60,491 nucleotides of DNA from Silicimonas sp. (GTDB taxonomy: Bacteria > Pseudomonadota > Alphaproteobacteria > Rhodobacterales > Rhodobacteraceae). The stretch is taken from positions 1-60,491 of the forward strand of contig JAJDVJ010000121.1 in NCBI GenBank assembly GCA_022826205.1. The letters run 5' to 3'. Below, piece after piece: positions 17,306-26,155 of this stretch (within the stretch, counting starts at the first letter, position 1; every line of letters begins with the position of its first letter). A program made the translations under genes and the position numbers. The notes below the pieces were generated by a model. The model saw only the letters and a program-made list of their open reading frames with translations, was not told where the DNA came from and did no database searches.

Positions 17306-18817
17306 ATGTTCATTGACAGTCTTCTTGCCGGCGGACTGCAGTTCATGTCCGCACTGTTCATCTCCTGCGTCGGCCTTGGCGCCGCCGTCGCCGTCGGCCT
17401 CTTTGTCATGGACATCTCCCAGACCCGCGACGCGGTCAGGCGGAACTATCCTGTCATCGGACGATTCCGGTATGTCTTTTCGATGCTTGGCGAATTCTTC
17501 CGCCAGTACTTCTTTGCCATGGATCGGGAGGAGATGCCGTTCAACCGCGCGGAGCGCGATTGGGTCGACCGTTCGGCGCGGGAGTCCAACAACACGGTGG
17601 CCTTCGGATCGACCAAGAACCTGACGGCGACCGGTTCGGTCATTTTCGTCAACTGCGCCTTCCCCACCCTGACCGAAGATGCCGTGGAAATGGTGCCGAT
17701 GGAAATCGGGCCGCATTGCCGCAACCCGTACGTTGCGCCGTCCTTCTTCAACATCTCCGGGATGAGCTATGGCGCCCTGTCCACGCCGGCCGTCAAGGCG
17801 CTGTCGCGCGGCGCGGCGCAGGCGGGCTGCTGGCTCAATACCGGCGAAGGCGGCTTGTCGCCTCATCACCTCGAAGGTGGATGCGACATCGTCTTCCAGA
17901 TCGGCACCGCGAAGTACGGCGTCCGAAACCCTGACGGCAGCCTGAGCGATGACAGGCTCAGGGATGTCGCGGCGCATGAAGCGGTCCGGATGTTCGAACT
18001 GAAGCTCAGCCAGGGCGCGAAGCCGGGCAAGGGCGGCATCCTGCCTGGCGCGAAGGTCACGGCGGAAATCGCTGGGATCAGGGGAATCAGGGAAGGGGAG
18101 GATTCGATCTCGCCCAACCGCCACCCGGAAATCAGGACGGTCTCCCAGCTTCTCGACATGATCGGGCGCATCAGGGACGTTTCCGGCAAGCCTGCAGGGT
18201 TCAAGTCGGTCGTTGGCGACGTCGACTGGCTGGAAGAGATGTGCATCGAGATTCACGGCCGCGGGATCGAGAGCGCGCCGGACTTCATCACCGTCGACGG
18301 CGGAGACGGCGGGACGGGCGCCGCTCCGATGCCGTTGATCGACAATGTCGGGTTGTCCGTGAGGGAAGCGCTTCCGATGCTGTCGGACACGTTGCACAGG
18401 TACGGTTTGCGCGAACGGATCCGAGTCATCGCCTCGGGCAAGCTGGTCACTCCTGCGGAGGTCGGATGGGCGCTTGCCACGGGCGCGGACTTCGTGACGT
18501 CCGCACGCGGGTTCATGTTCGCGCTCGGATGCATCCAGTCCCTCAAGTGCAACAAGAACACCTGCCCCACCGGAATCACGACGCACAACGCCAGGCTACA
18601 GAAAGGCCTGGATCCGACCGAGAAGTCGGTCAGGGTTGCAAGCTACTGCAGGAAGCTGATCAGGGAAGTGCAGGTCATTTCGCATTCGTGCGGTGTCGTC
18701 AGGCCAAGACTGATGACGCGCAGACATGTCCGTGTCGTCCAGGCGGACGGAAGGTCCGTTCCGATGAACGTCCTCTGTCCCATGCCGGAAGTCCTGCCCG
18801 AATACTCCGATCCGTAG
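17306..18817 (+). CDS. FMN-binding glutamate-synthase-domain protein
   Basis: 503 aa from ATG 17306, supported by AAAGGAG at 17291-17297. A single N-terminal transmembrane segment (FMSALFISCVGLGAAVAVGL) is followed by a GltB-type FMN barrel: ISGMSYGALSTPAVKALSRG, NTGEGGLSPHH, FITVDGGDGGTGAAPMPLID and IRVIASGKLVTPAEVGWALA. The iron-sulfur Cys motif is C-IQSLK-C-NKNT-C-PTGI. No glutaminase domain is present. Such stand-alone forms are poorly characterised, and a membrane-anchored amino-transfer or redox role is possible. Confidence 0.92.
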   Translation: MFIDSLLAGGLQFMSALFISCVGLGAAVAVGLFVMDISQTRDAVRRNYPVIGRFRYVFSMLGEFFRQYFFAMDREEMPFNRAERDWVDRSARESNNTVAFGSTKNLTATGSVIFVNCAFPTLTEDAVEMVPMEIGPHCRNPYVAPSFFNISGMSYGALSTPAVKALSRGAAQAGCWLNTGEGGLSPHHLEGGCDIVFQIGTAKYGVRNPDGSLSDDRLRDVAAHEAVRMFELKLSQGAKPGKGGILPGAKVTAEIAGIRGIREGEDSISPNRHPEIRTVSQLLDMIGRIRDVSGKPAGFKSVVGDVDWLEEMCIEIHGRGIESAPDFITVDGGDGGTGAAPMPLIDNVGLSVREALPMLSDTLHRYGLRERIRVIASGKLVTPAEVGWALATGADFVTSARGFMFALGCIQSLKCNKNTCPTGITTHNARLQKGLDPTEKSVRVASYCRKLIREVQVISHSCGVVRPRLMTRRHVRVVQADGRSVPMNVLCPMPEVLPEYSDP

Positions 18818-18989
18818 ACAGGCATGTGGCGGTGAGGTGCCGGTCATCGCCCAGGTGGCGATGTGCCAGGCCGAAATGGGTGCCGCTCTCGGCAAGCTCG
18901 TCGCGGCCGATCCGGGGTTCTCGTAACGCAGCTGCGGCATGTTGCAAAAGCAAGGTGTTGAATTTCTCTGACTTTGCGCGACCCAATTC

Positions 18990-19310
18990 GAGTAAGACAT
19001 TGATTTCATTGAATCTGGCCCTGAAGGCGGATCAAGTCCATTTTTGGCCCATCCTGCAAGTTCCTGTGAGACTTGACCGAAAATCCTGCCGCACTTGCCG
19101 GCGGCGGCAAAGGTGAGAAGAGCATTGCCCGTGATGCCCAGTTGGGCGCCAATTGAATTGAGAGCCTCCACGGGGGTGACTTTATCGGGCCCCAGAAGAC
19201 GGCCCGGGCAGCACAAGACGCGGAGCTGAAGCGCAAAGCCCATCTGGTTCTCCAACCGCCGGCGCTCCCGACCGCGCAGCCCGAATTCGGATCATGTACC
19301 TCGCACAGAC
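18990..19310 (-). pseudogene. Tn3-family transposase N-terminal relic (DUF4158-like)
   Basis: The minus strand reads RRLENQMGFALQLRVLCCPG, then RLLGPDKVTPVEALNSIGAQ and LGITGNALLTFAAAGK, which resembles the N-terminal domain of Tn3-family transposases (NRLGFALQL...). A preceding piece, MIRIRAARSG, is in a different frame. Only about 80 residues of a ~1000-aa transposase remain. A resolvase relic points the opposite way from 19310, matching the divergent Tn3 layout. The flanking 18818-18990 holds nothing recognised. Confidence 0.6.
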
Positions 19311-19667
19311 CCGGCGTACCGAATCCATCCCCGTGACCGAACTTTCCCGATGGGGGCGGTCCACACAGGACCTGCTCGTACGCTGCGCCGGCTGGCAGGG
19401 TGGAAGGTCTCGGTCGCCGCCATGAGCGCCATGACCTTCGAGCGCGACCTGATCAGCGAATGCGTGAAATCCGGCCTGGCCGCCGCGAAAGCGATAGGCA
19501 GGAAGCTCAGCCGACAACCCGGGCGGAGGCCGAAGTTGGACGGACTCGCCCCCAAAGTGCTGCAGGCGGTCAGCGAAGGGCGAAGCAACCGCTGGATCGT
19601 CCGTGACCTCGGAATCAGCAAGAACACCGTTCTCGACATCGTGAAACGGCACCGAAAAAATCCTTAG
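19310..19667 (+). pseudogene. serine recombinase (resolvase) relic with internal deletion
   Basis: One frame gives VTELSRWGRSTQDLL, the resolvase catalytic-domain helix. A frame change follows to LAGWKVSVAAMSAMTFERDL, then ISECVKSGLAAAKAIGRKLS and the C-terminal helix-turn-helix VSEGRSNRWIVRDLGISKNT followed by VLDIVKRHRK. The catalytic Ser region and the segment between DLL and ERDL are missing. It is paired with the transposase relic at 18990-19310. Confidence 0.8.
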
Positions 19668-19791
19668 CGCAGGATTCTGCCTCCTACCGGAGCCGACCCG
19701 CTTCTGGCACTCGCAATTGTCCAATTGGAATCCGGGGAGTTCTTGCTGCGCGCGCGGTAGAAATGGCGCAACAATCTTACAGCCATAGGTC

Positions 19792-20640
19792 TCAGGCAGG
19801 CGGAGCCGCGCTGTACGTCGTGCGATATAGCAATCGCCGCGTCCCGTCATAATCATTTGTCGCATAGTGCAGGGTGGTGCGATTGTTCCAAACAGCAACA
19901 TCCCCAGGCTGCCATCGCAGGCGGCACGAGAAATCAGGACGTGTCGCGTGCTTGTAGATTGCGTCCAGGATCGGGCGACTCTCGTTGTCGGAGATGCCGT
20001 CAAATCGCGTAGTGTAGATCGGGTTCAGGAACAGAGCTTTGGCACCGCTGGCTGGGTCCGTGATCACCGAAGGGTGCAAGATTTCACGGTCGGCATTCGG
20101 ATCGCCTCGGGACATCTGAATTGATCCGTTGGCCTGGTCTTCTTTCGGCGGCGCATGTTTCACTCCGTAGGGCGCACCAACGTGGACGGCTTTGTGGTGA
20201 TCGACGATAGCCTTCAGATTGCGGGGCAGAGACGCGTAGGCCGCAGCCTGGCTTGACCACACCGTGTCACCGCCAACCTCCGGCACCTCAATGGCATTCA
20301 GGACGGATCCTGCCGGCGGGTTCTCGAGAAAGCTGAAGTCAGAATGCCATTCGCCCCCAAACACGCCGGTGTTGACTTCATGCGCCTCCTTGAGAACGGC
20401 GATCACCTCAGGGTCGTCGTCGAGCGGTTTGACATAAGGTAGGCGCATGGCAGGACCGAACACAGAATTGAGGCTCTTCTGGCCATCAAGGGAAAGTTGC
20501 TGGCCGCGCAATACAATCATGTGGTGGACTGCCAGAGCCTCCCGTAACGCGTGCGCCATAGCCTCGTCGATGCCCTTGGCGAGATTTGGGCCGCGCATTT
20601 CGGCACCGACGAATCCAGTGAGTTTCTTGATTTCAAACAT
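19792..20640 (-). CDS. TauD/TfdA-family Fe(II)/2-oxoglutarate dioxygenase
   Basis: 282 aa from ATG 20640 (MFEIKKLTGFVGAEMRGPNL). The iron ligands are visible as H-S-D in GEWHSDFSFLENPPAG and the distal His in NRTTLHYATNDYDGTRRLLY, with the 2-oxoglutarate-binding Arg in the same C-terminal block. SSQAAAYASLPRNLKAIVD and the preceding GGDTVW are family blocks. It probably hydroxylates a small organic acid or sulfonate. It is an isolated gene between transposon relics, so the substrate is unknown. Confidence 0.92.
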   Translation of the reverse strand: MFEIKKLTGFVGAEMRGPNLAKGIDEAMAHALREALAVHHMIVLRGQQLSLDGQKSLNSVFGPAMRLPYVKPLDDDPEVIAVLKEAHEVNTGVFGGEWHSDFSFLENPPAGSVLNAIEVPEVGGDTVWSSQAAAYASLPRNLKAIVDHHKAVHVGAPYGVKHAPPKEDQANGSIQMSRGDPNADREILHPSVITDPASGAKALFLNPIYTTRFDGISDNESRPILDAIYKHATRPDFSCRLRWQPGDVAVWNNRTTLHYATNDYDGTRRLLYRTTYSAAPPA

Positions 20641-20715
20641 ATGATTAATAGAGCTTGACTTTGTGGTCCTTGTCGATGCCTGCGGCGGGTCCATACGCCC
20701 CTACGCCAAAGCATA

Positions 20716-20933
20716 CGACTTGGGGCGCCCAAAGTGGATGCGAAAGCTTCATCGCCCGGCTCAGGGATGAACTGCGTGACGGTGAAATCTTCCACCAGCT
20801 CGAAGAAGCGCATATCCTTATCCAACGATGGCACTTCCATTGCAGCACCATCAGGCCGCACAGTGCCTTGGGTCATCGGCCACCGGCGCCGGAAAGCATC
20901 GTTCCGATTGACCAAGGGCCCGCGATGTACTGA
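20716..20933 (+). pseudogene. IS3-family transposase (OrfB) C-terminal remnant
   Basis: The frame TWGAQSGCESFIARLRDELR then DGEIFHQLEEAHILIQRWHF and TIRPHSALGHRPPAPESIVP is the unmistakable end of an IS3-family integrase-type transposase, including the catalytic Glu context (CESF) and RPHSALGYRPP-like tail. The start and the first two catalytic Asp residues are missing. Confidence 0.9.
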
Positions 20934-21064
20934 CAACAGAGCCGGTTCACACTATGGCGGCACGCCATGGGCGGTGGTTCAAGAGTGCCGCTCGGACCTG
21001 AGTCACAAACGGAGAGTTTGACGATGATTCTCTTGGGGGTTCCGGATGCCGGTGCGGGCGCCTG

Positions 21065-21736
21065 GTGGATGTGAGCAACGTCATGCGCAAGTTCGCCCAG
21101 GCTCTCTTCCCTTTGACCCTCGCCTTGCTCGGGCTCGCGCCAGCAAGCGCCATGGATGTCATCCTGTTCGATGGCAGTTGGAAGGAGCAGGGCTTTCTTC
21201 GTACTTTCTCGAACGAGTATGTCCAGCGGGGAAGGCGTCTGGATGTTGTCTCCGACGGAACAGCCTCGCTGTTGTGGCGTCCGATCGGGAAGGCAAGCCG
21301 GTCCGCGAGCTCTGCGGGCTGGTCCTGGAGCGTGGGCGAGGGCGTGCCCGCGACTGATCTGACGATCAAGGGGGGCGATGATCGCAACCTTGCGCTTTAC
21401 TTTGTCTTTGCCGATCGCGACCGCGCTGCCGCGTTGGAAGGGAAGAGCGCACGCCGGATCCTGAACGAGGAAAGTGCACGGGCGCTGATCTACGTCTGGG
21501 GCGGGGCGCATCAGGTCGGTGCGGTCTTTCCAAGCCCTTGGTCGCCGCGGTTGCGCCTGAAGGTCCTGCGTTCTGCGGAGACTGGACAGTTCCGGGAGAG
21601 GGTTGATTTCCTGCGTGACTTTCGCTCCGCCTTCCGCCGCGAGCCCGGCGTCTTGATCGGCGTTGCCGTCTTTGCGGACAGCGATGACACGAACGGGCGG
21701 ATAGTGGCGTCCGTTTCCGACCTGCATTTGGAGTGA
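21065..21736 (+). CDS. DUF3047-domain exported protein
   Basis: A 223-aa protein with a signal peptide (AQALFPLTLALLGLAPASA, cleavage near ASA-MDV). The body matches the DUF3047 pattern: GWSWSVGEGVPATDLTIKGG, a D-D pair, then NLALYFVFADRD, RALIYVWGGAHQVG and SDDTNGRIVASVSDLHLE. Start choice is between 21065 and 21083; no strong ribosome site is visible. It is probably periplasmic with a beta-sandwich-like fold. Function is unknown. Confidence 0.82.
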   Translation: MDVSNVMRKFAQALFPLTLALLGLAPASAMDVILFDGSWKEQGFLRTFSNEYVQRGRRLDVVSDGTASLLWRPIGKASRSASSAGWSWSVGEGVPATDLTIKGGDDRNLALYFVFADRDRAAALEGKSARRILNEESARALIYVWGGAHQVGAVFPSPWSPRLRLKVLRSAETGQFRERVDFLRDFRSAFRREPGVLIGVAVFADSDDTNGRIVASVSDLHLE

Positions 21737-21880
21737 AGGCGCTGCTCCGCGGCGACCTTGCGTGTTGACGGGAAGCACCAAGGTCCTGCGGGTCAAGTCT
21801 GCTCCCCGAATTCAGAATGCTCGATTCTTCACGATCACTGGGAGACGACAACTCCCTGGCTTTGGGCCGGTTTGGACAGG

Positions 21881-21949
21881 CGAGCGCCGACGTGTTTGCC
21901 GGAATTCGAAACGCCTGCTCAATGACCTCCAGGAATTTGGCGCTTCCCC
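21881..21949. repeat. 68-bp dispersed repeat, copy B
   Basis: Partner of 9810-9877, with an identical 24-bp core at 21886-21909. The minus strand reads AKFLEVIEQAFRIPANTSAL, the more coding-like of the two copies. The segment continues in neither direction with clear similarity to copy A. Confidence 0.6.
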
Positions 21950-22381
21950 ACTACGATCCGGTTTCTGCGTGCTGGTGGCTCCCGGACGATCCCGACCGAT
22001 GGCCTGCGTCCGTGGCGTTCATCGGGGAGGTGGAGATCTGCCGGGATCGGCGCCCAGCGGCTGACGTTTCCCTAGTGGGCTTGGCCGCCGTTTCCGGATC
22101 TTCGCTCAACACTCGATTGCGGCTCGACCCCGCGCCAGACGGCCCCCGAAACGACCTCTCTCGTCGACCTTCTGCTTGTTGACCCGTCCGATCGGGCGAT
22201 CGGGGCGAAGGCTGCCTGAGAGCCGCTCAGCGGCCTGGAGCGCGCGATTGCAGCCTCCTGCGATTCCTTTCCCCTCTGGAAATCCGGCATGCACTGCCCA
22301 CGAGCGGAAGCGATGACCTGACTTCCAATCCCGTATTCACTACCTTTCAAGCGAACCCATCCCCAATGGAAATGATCTGAC

Positions 22382-22561
22382 ATGGGTTGGAAGACCGACA
22401 CAGCACAAACAGCAGAAAAGCTCATCGAACACTTCCGGGAAGTCCCGAACCCGTCCGAGGACATCAAACGTTTGCACAATGACACCTTGGCAAAATCGCA
22501 TGCACTGAAAACCGATATAGAGGTGCGCTATGGCCAGACTATCCGCGGTGGAACGCCCTGA
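22382..22561 (+). CDS. hypothetical 59-aa protein
   Basis: ATG 22382 opens a frame reading MGWKTDTAQTAEKLIEHFRE, VPNPSEDIKRLHNDTLAKSH and a tail with DIEVRYGQTIRGGTP. It is highly charged and mostly helical in character. I do not recognise it. No good ribosome-binding site is seen, and it may be a fragment of a larger lost gene. Confidence 0.35.
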   Translation: MGWKTDTAQTAEKLIEHFREVPNPSEDIKRLHNDTLAKSHALKTDIEVRYGQTIRGGTP

Positions 22562-22792
22562 GCATTGCGGCTACCGGACGAACCGCCCGGACCCGGTCCC
22601 CCTTGCCCTTCCGCCGGAACATCCGAGGACCCGCAACCGCTCATCTTCGCAATTCTCGGCAAAGGGGCACCTATGTGACGACCGACCAGTTCCTTGTGGG
22701 CCTTCGATCTGGAGTCGCTGCAAGACTTGCCGGATCGGGAACAGCTTGAGGATGCCGGTCATTAGACGGCTTCGGGGATTGAAACTTGCCAT

Positions 22793-22814
22793 ATGGTAAC
22801 ACATATGTCACCAT
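22793..22814. promoter_or_regulatory. operator-like palindrome at the promoter of the HigBA-type pair
   Basis: ATGGTAACA-CATA-TGTCACCAT is an inverted repeat matching at 8 of 9 arm positions and ends 8 bp before the toxin start. A TTGAAA hexamer at 22779-22784 with 17-bp spacing puts the -10 (CATATG) inside the palindrome. Antitoxin binding here would block transcription. The arrangement is typical of autoregulated toxin-antitoxin operons. Confidence 0.55.
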
Positions 22815-22822
22815 AGAATCCG

Positions 22823-23149
22823 ATGTTTGAAGTTGTCGTCTACGAAACTGAAGAGGGAAGAGCACCGTTTGATGAGTGGTTCGATGCGCTTGACACGGAG
22901 GCGGCGCTTAAGGTGACCACCGCGATTGCAAGGATCGGGACTGGTAACCTGGGAGACGTGAAGCCCGTCGGGCAGGGGGTCTCAGAACGGCGGATCACCT
23001 TCGGGCCCCGCTACCGTCTTTGCTTCGGACAGGACGGTCAGAAGCTTATCGTGCTTTTGACAGGTGGAACGAAGAAGCGACAGTCAAAGGACATCGAGCA
23101 GGCACAGGCTTGTTGGGCAGACTACAAGAGGCGGAAGAAAGGAGGCTAG
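22823..23149 (+). CDS. HigB/RelE-type toxin, intact
   Basis: A 108-aa protein of the addiction-module killer family: YETEEGRAPFDEWFDALD at the N-terminus, then AIARIGTGNLGDVKPVGQGV, SERRITFGPRYRLCFGQDG and IVLLTGGTKKRQSKDIEQAQ. The Arg-rich beta strand and final basic helix match ribosome-dependent mRNA interferases. Its C-terminal half is clearly related to the broken copy at 4989-5209. It is followed 2 bp later by its antitoxin, the toxin-first order of HigBA. Confidence 0.92.
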   Translation: MFEVVVYETEEGRAPFDEWFDALDTEAALKVTTAIARIGTGNLGDVKPVGQGVSERRITFGPRYRLCFGQDGQKLIVLLTGGTKKRQSKDIEQAQACWADYKRRKKGG

Positions 23150-23151
23150 CG

Positions 23152-23484
23152 ATGCCATTGACCAGAAACTTCAAGGACACCGTGAAGGCACGGGCCGAGC
23201 GCGACTCCGAGTTTCGCTTTGGTCTCTTCCGAGAAGCGATCGAAGCCCTCCTGAGCGACGACCTCGAGACCGGCAAGGTGCTCTTGCGCGACTACGTCAA
23301 TGCCACCATGGGCTTCAAGGCCCTCGCGGCTGAGATCGACAAGAGCCCCAAAAGCCTCATGCGCATGCTTTCGGACAAGGGAAACCCCCGCGCCGATAAC
23401 CTTCTCGGCATGATCGGACACCTGAAGAGACGCGAGGGCGCGGCCATTAGTGTGACGAAGTCGGCCGACGGTCTGCACGTCTAG
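23152..23484 (+). CDS. HigA-type antitoxin
   Basis: A 110-aa partner of the upstream toxin, starting at ATG 23152 with AAAGGAGG overlapping the toxin's 3' end. The N-terminal part (FGLFREAIEALLSDDLETGK) leads into a helix-turn-helix-like segment (LRDYVNATMGFKALAAEIDK, SPKSLMRMLSDKGNPRADNL) typical of the antidote family. It should neutralise the toxin and repress via the palindrome at 22793. Confidence 0.88.
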   Translation: MPLTRNFKDTVKARAERDSEFRFGLFREAIEALLSDDLETGKVLLRDYVNATMGFKALAAEIDKSPKSLMRMLSDKGNPRADNLLGMIGHLKRREGAAISVTKSADGLHV

Positions 23485-23584
23485 CTCTGGAAGTTTTCGT
23501 ATCTTCCGTATTGCCACCTGCGCATTTGGACTCAGCCCCAATATGTGGAAAATTATTCAACTCGCCTTCACTAGGGATAGTGCC

Positions 23585-23956
23585 ATGACCCGACAATTCA
23601 AAGCCGCGCCAAGCGGCATCCGCCTTGATTAGGAAGATGCTGCCCTCGTCAAAAGCATGCTCGCCAGAAACGATTGCCAACACGATTTCGCCGCTTGGTT
23701 TGGCATGAACGGCGGTTGCATCGGAGAAATTTCGACCGGCGCAAAGTACGCCGACGTGAAACCAGCAGACGTGGCTCATCTTACTCCGCATGGACCATAT
23801 CTGTCGGGCCGGCAGTCTGCGAGCTCTTGGCAAAAATTAGCGACAGCTACGCGGCCGAATGATGGATTGAAACGAGGACGATTGATATTGCGCGAGACTT
23901 TGTCAGCTTTGCGATTGAGGAAGGGGTTCTTCGAGGCTTTCTTGTTGGTCATATGA
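23585..23956 (+). pseudogene. hypothetical HTH-like protein interrupted by an early TAG
   Basis: ATG 23585 reads MTRQFKAAPSGIRLD, then TAG at 23630-23632, then continues in frame EDAALVKSMLARNDCQHDFA, AWFGMNGGCIGEISTGAKYA and HLTPHGPYLSGRQSA to a stop at 23956. The post-stop part resembles small alphaproteobacterial proteins with a DNA-binding-like LARxDxQHDIAxWFGVNxGRI motif (from memory). One nonsense change appears to have inactivated it. Downstream initiation at ATG 23657 would give a shortened protein. Confidence 0.55.
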
Positions 23957-24560
23957 CCATCGGCGCAGCCTGCCGGCCATGGACATTGACGCGCTTTCGC
24001 GGAATGCCGCGCTCGGGCAGTGTTCATCACACTGCGGCGGGAGGCATTGGCTTTCTTGTCGAGTCCGGAACGGATTGAGGCTACGCGGCTTGGTGCTGTT
24101 TGCGGCTCCACTTCTTGACGGGCATTTTCGGTCGGCGCGGGAACGAGCGCCCACACCGGCACCAGAATCATTTCCTCGAAGCTGCCTGCCAGCTTGGCCA
24201 ACGTGTTGGCGAAGTTCGTCCGCATCTTCGGCAGGTTGCCTCAGTGCGCATCGTCAAGTGCACTGTCTCCGCGGTTCGTGAACAGGCGCGTCATGGCGAT
24301 CAGGTTGAAGTGCTTGCTATAGTTCCATGTTGAAGGACGGTTTCATCTTGGGGCTGGCTTGTCGCGCACGGAATTTTGCCTCAGCGGCATGGTCCGGTTT
24401 TCCTGGGTCCCACTGCTTCCCCAGTTGAACTTGGCTGCTATCGCGACCGTCTTGGGAATGCCCCCGGAGCGTCGCCCGCAAGCGGGGCCTTGTGCTGGTT
24501 CGGTATGCCGTATTACATGGGCGGATCGCGCACAGCGCGTTCACGTCGAGGGAGGAGGCG
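23957..24560. other. 600-bp stretch without a recognisable gene
   Basis: Both strands hold mid-length open frames (for example a minus-strand frame ending upstream of 24225 with NFANTLAKLAGSFEEMILVP), but none matches a family I know. The end of the stretch is the leader of the class I amidotransferase-like gene. Confidence 0.45.
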
Positions 24561-25337
24561 ATGAACTTGCCCGTCGTCGGGGTCATCGGTAACGCACATC
24601 TCATAAATCGCGAATACCCCGTTCATTCGGGTGGGCGCATGGTTTCCATTGCGGTTCGGGATGTGACTGGGGCTGTGCCGCTGATAGTGCCAGCGGATCC
24701 TGACTTGGTTTCGGTGGCGGAGTTGATGTCCGTCTGCGACGGGTTCGTGTTTCCAGGCGGACGCGCGAACGTGCATCCGGAAGAATACGGAGAGGAACCG
24801 ACGCGGGCTCATGGTGTCTTCGATCGTGCTCGCGACAGGATCACCTTGCCGTTGATTCGCGAATGCGTGGCGGCTGGTCAGCCGGTGCTTGCGATTTGCC
24901 GCGGATTTCAGGAGTTGAACACGGCGATGGGCGGGTCGCTCCATCCCGAAATCCGGGAATTGCCAGGCCGCATGAATCACAGGATGCCGCCCGACGGAAC
25001 CTTGGACGAGAAATTCGAGCTTCGCCACGAGGTGACGCTTTCCGAAGGTGGCGTGTTCCATAGACTGTTTGGTGCCACGACGGTTCTGACCAACACGCTT
25101 CATGGACAGGGCATCAAGGAAGTTGGCGAGAGGATCGTCATCGACGGACGCGCGGAAGACGGTACGGAAGAGGCAATTTACGTTGAAGGCGCAACGGGCT
25201 TTGCGCTCGGCGTTCAGTGGCATCCCGAGTACAAGGCGGCGGAAGATCCGGTCTCTCGGGCACTGTTCGAGGCGTTTGGCGAGGCGGTCCGCAACTGGGC
25301 CGCTGGCGAGAGGCCGGCGCGGCTCAGAAGCGCATAG
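24561..25337 (+). CDS. class I glutamine-amidotransferase-like hydrolase (peptidase C26, PuuD-like)
   Basis: 258 aa from ATG 24561, with a strong GGGAGGAGG at 24550-24558. The nucleophile elbow is LAICRGFQELNTAMGGSL (Cys about residue 112), with the His-x-Glu partners in LGVQWHPEYKA (His about 221). GFVFPGGRANVHPEEYGEE and TNTLHGQGIKEVGERIVIDG match gamma-glutamyl-gamma-aminobutyrate hydrolases. It probably cleaves a gamma-glutamyl amide in polyamine or amine catabolism. No other puu genes are nearby. Confidence 0.9.
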   Translation: MNLPVVGVIGNAHLINREYPVHSGGRMVSIAVRDVTGAVPLIVPADPDLVSVAELMSVCDGFVFPGGRANVHPEEYGEEPTRAHGVFDRARDRITLPLIRECVAAGQPVLAICRGFQELNTAMGGSLHPEIRELPGRMNHRMPPDGTLDEKFELRHEVTLSEGGVFHRLFGATTVLTNTLHGQGIKEVGERIVIDGRAEDGTEEAIYVEGATGFALGVQWHPEYKAAEDPVSRALFEAFGEAVRNWAAGERPARLRSA

Positions 25338-25462
25338 CGCCTGTCGGGCCGGTTCGGCACCATGGACATGCCTTTCCGATACTGCGTGATGCCGTTGCAA
25401 GTCTGGACGTCAAGCGTTCAAGCTGTCACGAATTGCACGAATTTCTCGCATCGAGGGACAAG

Positions 25463-26155
25463 ATGAAACGTTCTCGCATCAACGACATCATGGCAGCCGC
25501 CGACGAGATGATGCGCTCGTTCGGCTTCACGTTGCCGCCATTCGCCTATTGGAATCCGGAAGAGTTTCGTGCGCGTGTGAACGACGGGTCGGCAAAGCGG
25601 ATCGTTGACGCGCGTCTCGGATGGGACATCACGGATTACGGGCAAGGGGATTTCGACAAGCTCGGGCTATTCCTGTTCACGTTGCGAAACGGCTTTCTTG
25701 CCGATCTGGAGCGCGGGAGAGGCATGGTCTACGCGGAGAAACTCCTGATCAGCCGTCAGGACCAGGTCAGCCCGATGCACACTCATTTCATCAAGTCCGA
25801 GGACATCATCAACCGGGGCGGTGCGCATCTTGCAGTGGAGTTGTTTGGCTCGGACGCAGACGGGAACTTTGACGGCGAGAAAGGCGTCACTGTCCTGACT
25901 GACGGGTTGGAACGACGATTGCAGCCGGGCGAGGTCCTGCAACTGGCTCCGGGCGAGAGTGTCACGCTGAACCCGGGCGACTGGCACGCGTTCTGGGGCG
26001 AGAACGGAGACGTTCTGATTGGCGAAGTCTCAACCGTGAACGATGATGTGACGGACAATGTCTTCCGTGAACCGATCGGGCGGTTTGCCGACATCGAGGA
26101 GGACTTCGCGCCGAAGCATCTTCTGGTCAGCGACTACGACACCTGGTTTGCTTGA
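25463..26155 (+). CDS. D-lyxose/D-mannose isomerase-like cupin enzyme
   Basis: A 230-aa protein of the D-lyxose ketol-isomerase family. KRSRINDIMAAADEMMRSFG leads to a cupin core with metal-binding His residues in QDQVSPMHTHFIKSEDIINR, a Glu in HLAVELFGSD, and the distal His in LNPGDWHAFWGENGDVLIGE. WNPEEFRARVN and the C-terminal HLLVSDYDTW fit the family. It interconverts D-lyxose with D-xylulose or D-mannose with D-fructose in characterised members. It lies 125 bp after the amidotransferase-like gene in the same direction; a functional link is not evident. Confidence 0.88.
   Translation: MKRSRINDIMAAADEMMRSFGFTLPPFAYWNPEEFRARVNDGSAKRIVDARLGWDITDYGQGDFDKLGLFLFTLRNGFLADLERGRGMVYAEKLLISRQDQVSPMHTHFIKSEDIINRGGAHLAVELFGSDADGNFDGEKGVTVLTDGLERRLQPGEVLQLAPGESVTLNPGDWHAFWGENGDVLIGEVSTVNDDVTDNVFREPIGRFADIEEDFAPKHLLVSDYDTWFA

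Larger units (their letters stand above)
21737..22792. other. 1-kb relic region with repeat and one small open frame
   Basis: No full gene is recognisable. It holds the second copy of the 68-bp repeat (21881-21949) and a 59-codon open frame at 22382-22561. Several overlapping frames of 60-140 codons have no recognisable domains and probably reflect high GC content or degraded mobile-element sequence. Confidence 0.5.

Noticed and set aside
17189-18586. 465-codon minus-strand open frame
   Set aside because: It is antisense to the well-supported glutamate-synthase-like gene; its Asp/Arg-rich composition is what a high-GC antisense frame gives, and no domain is recognisable.
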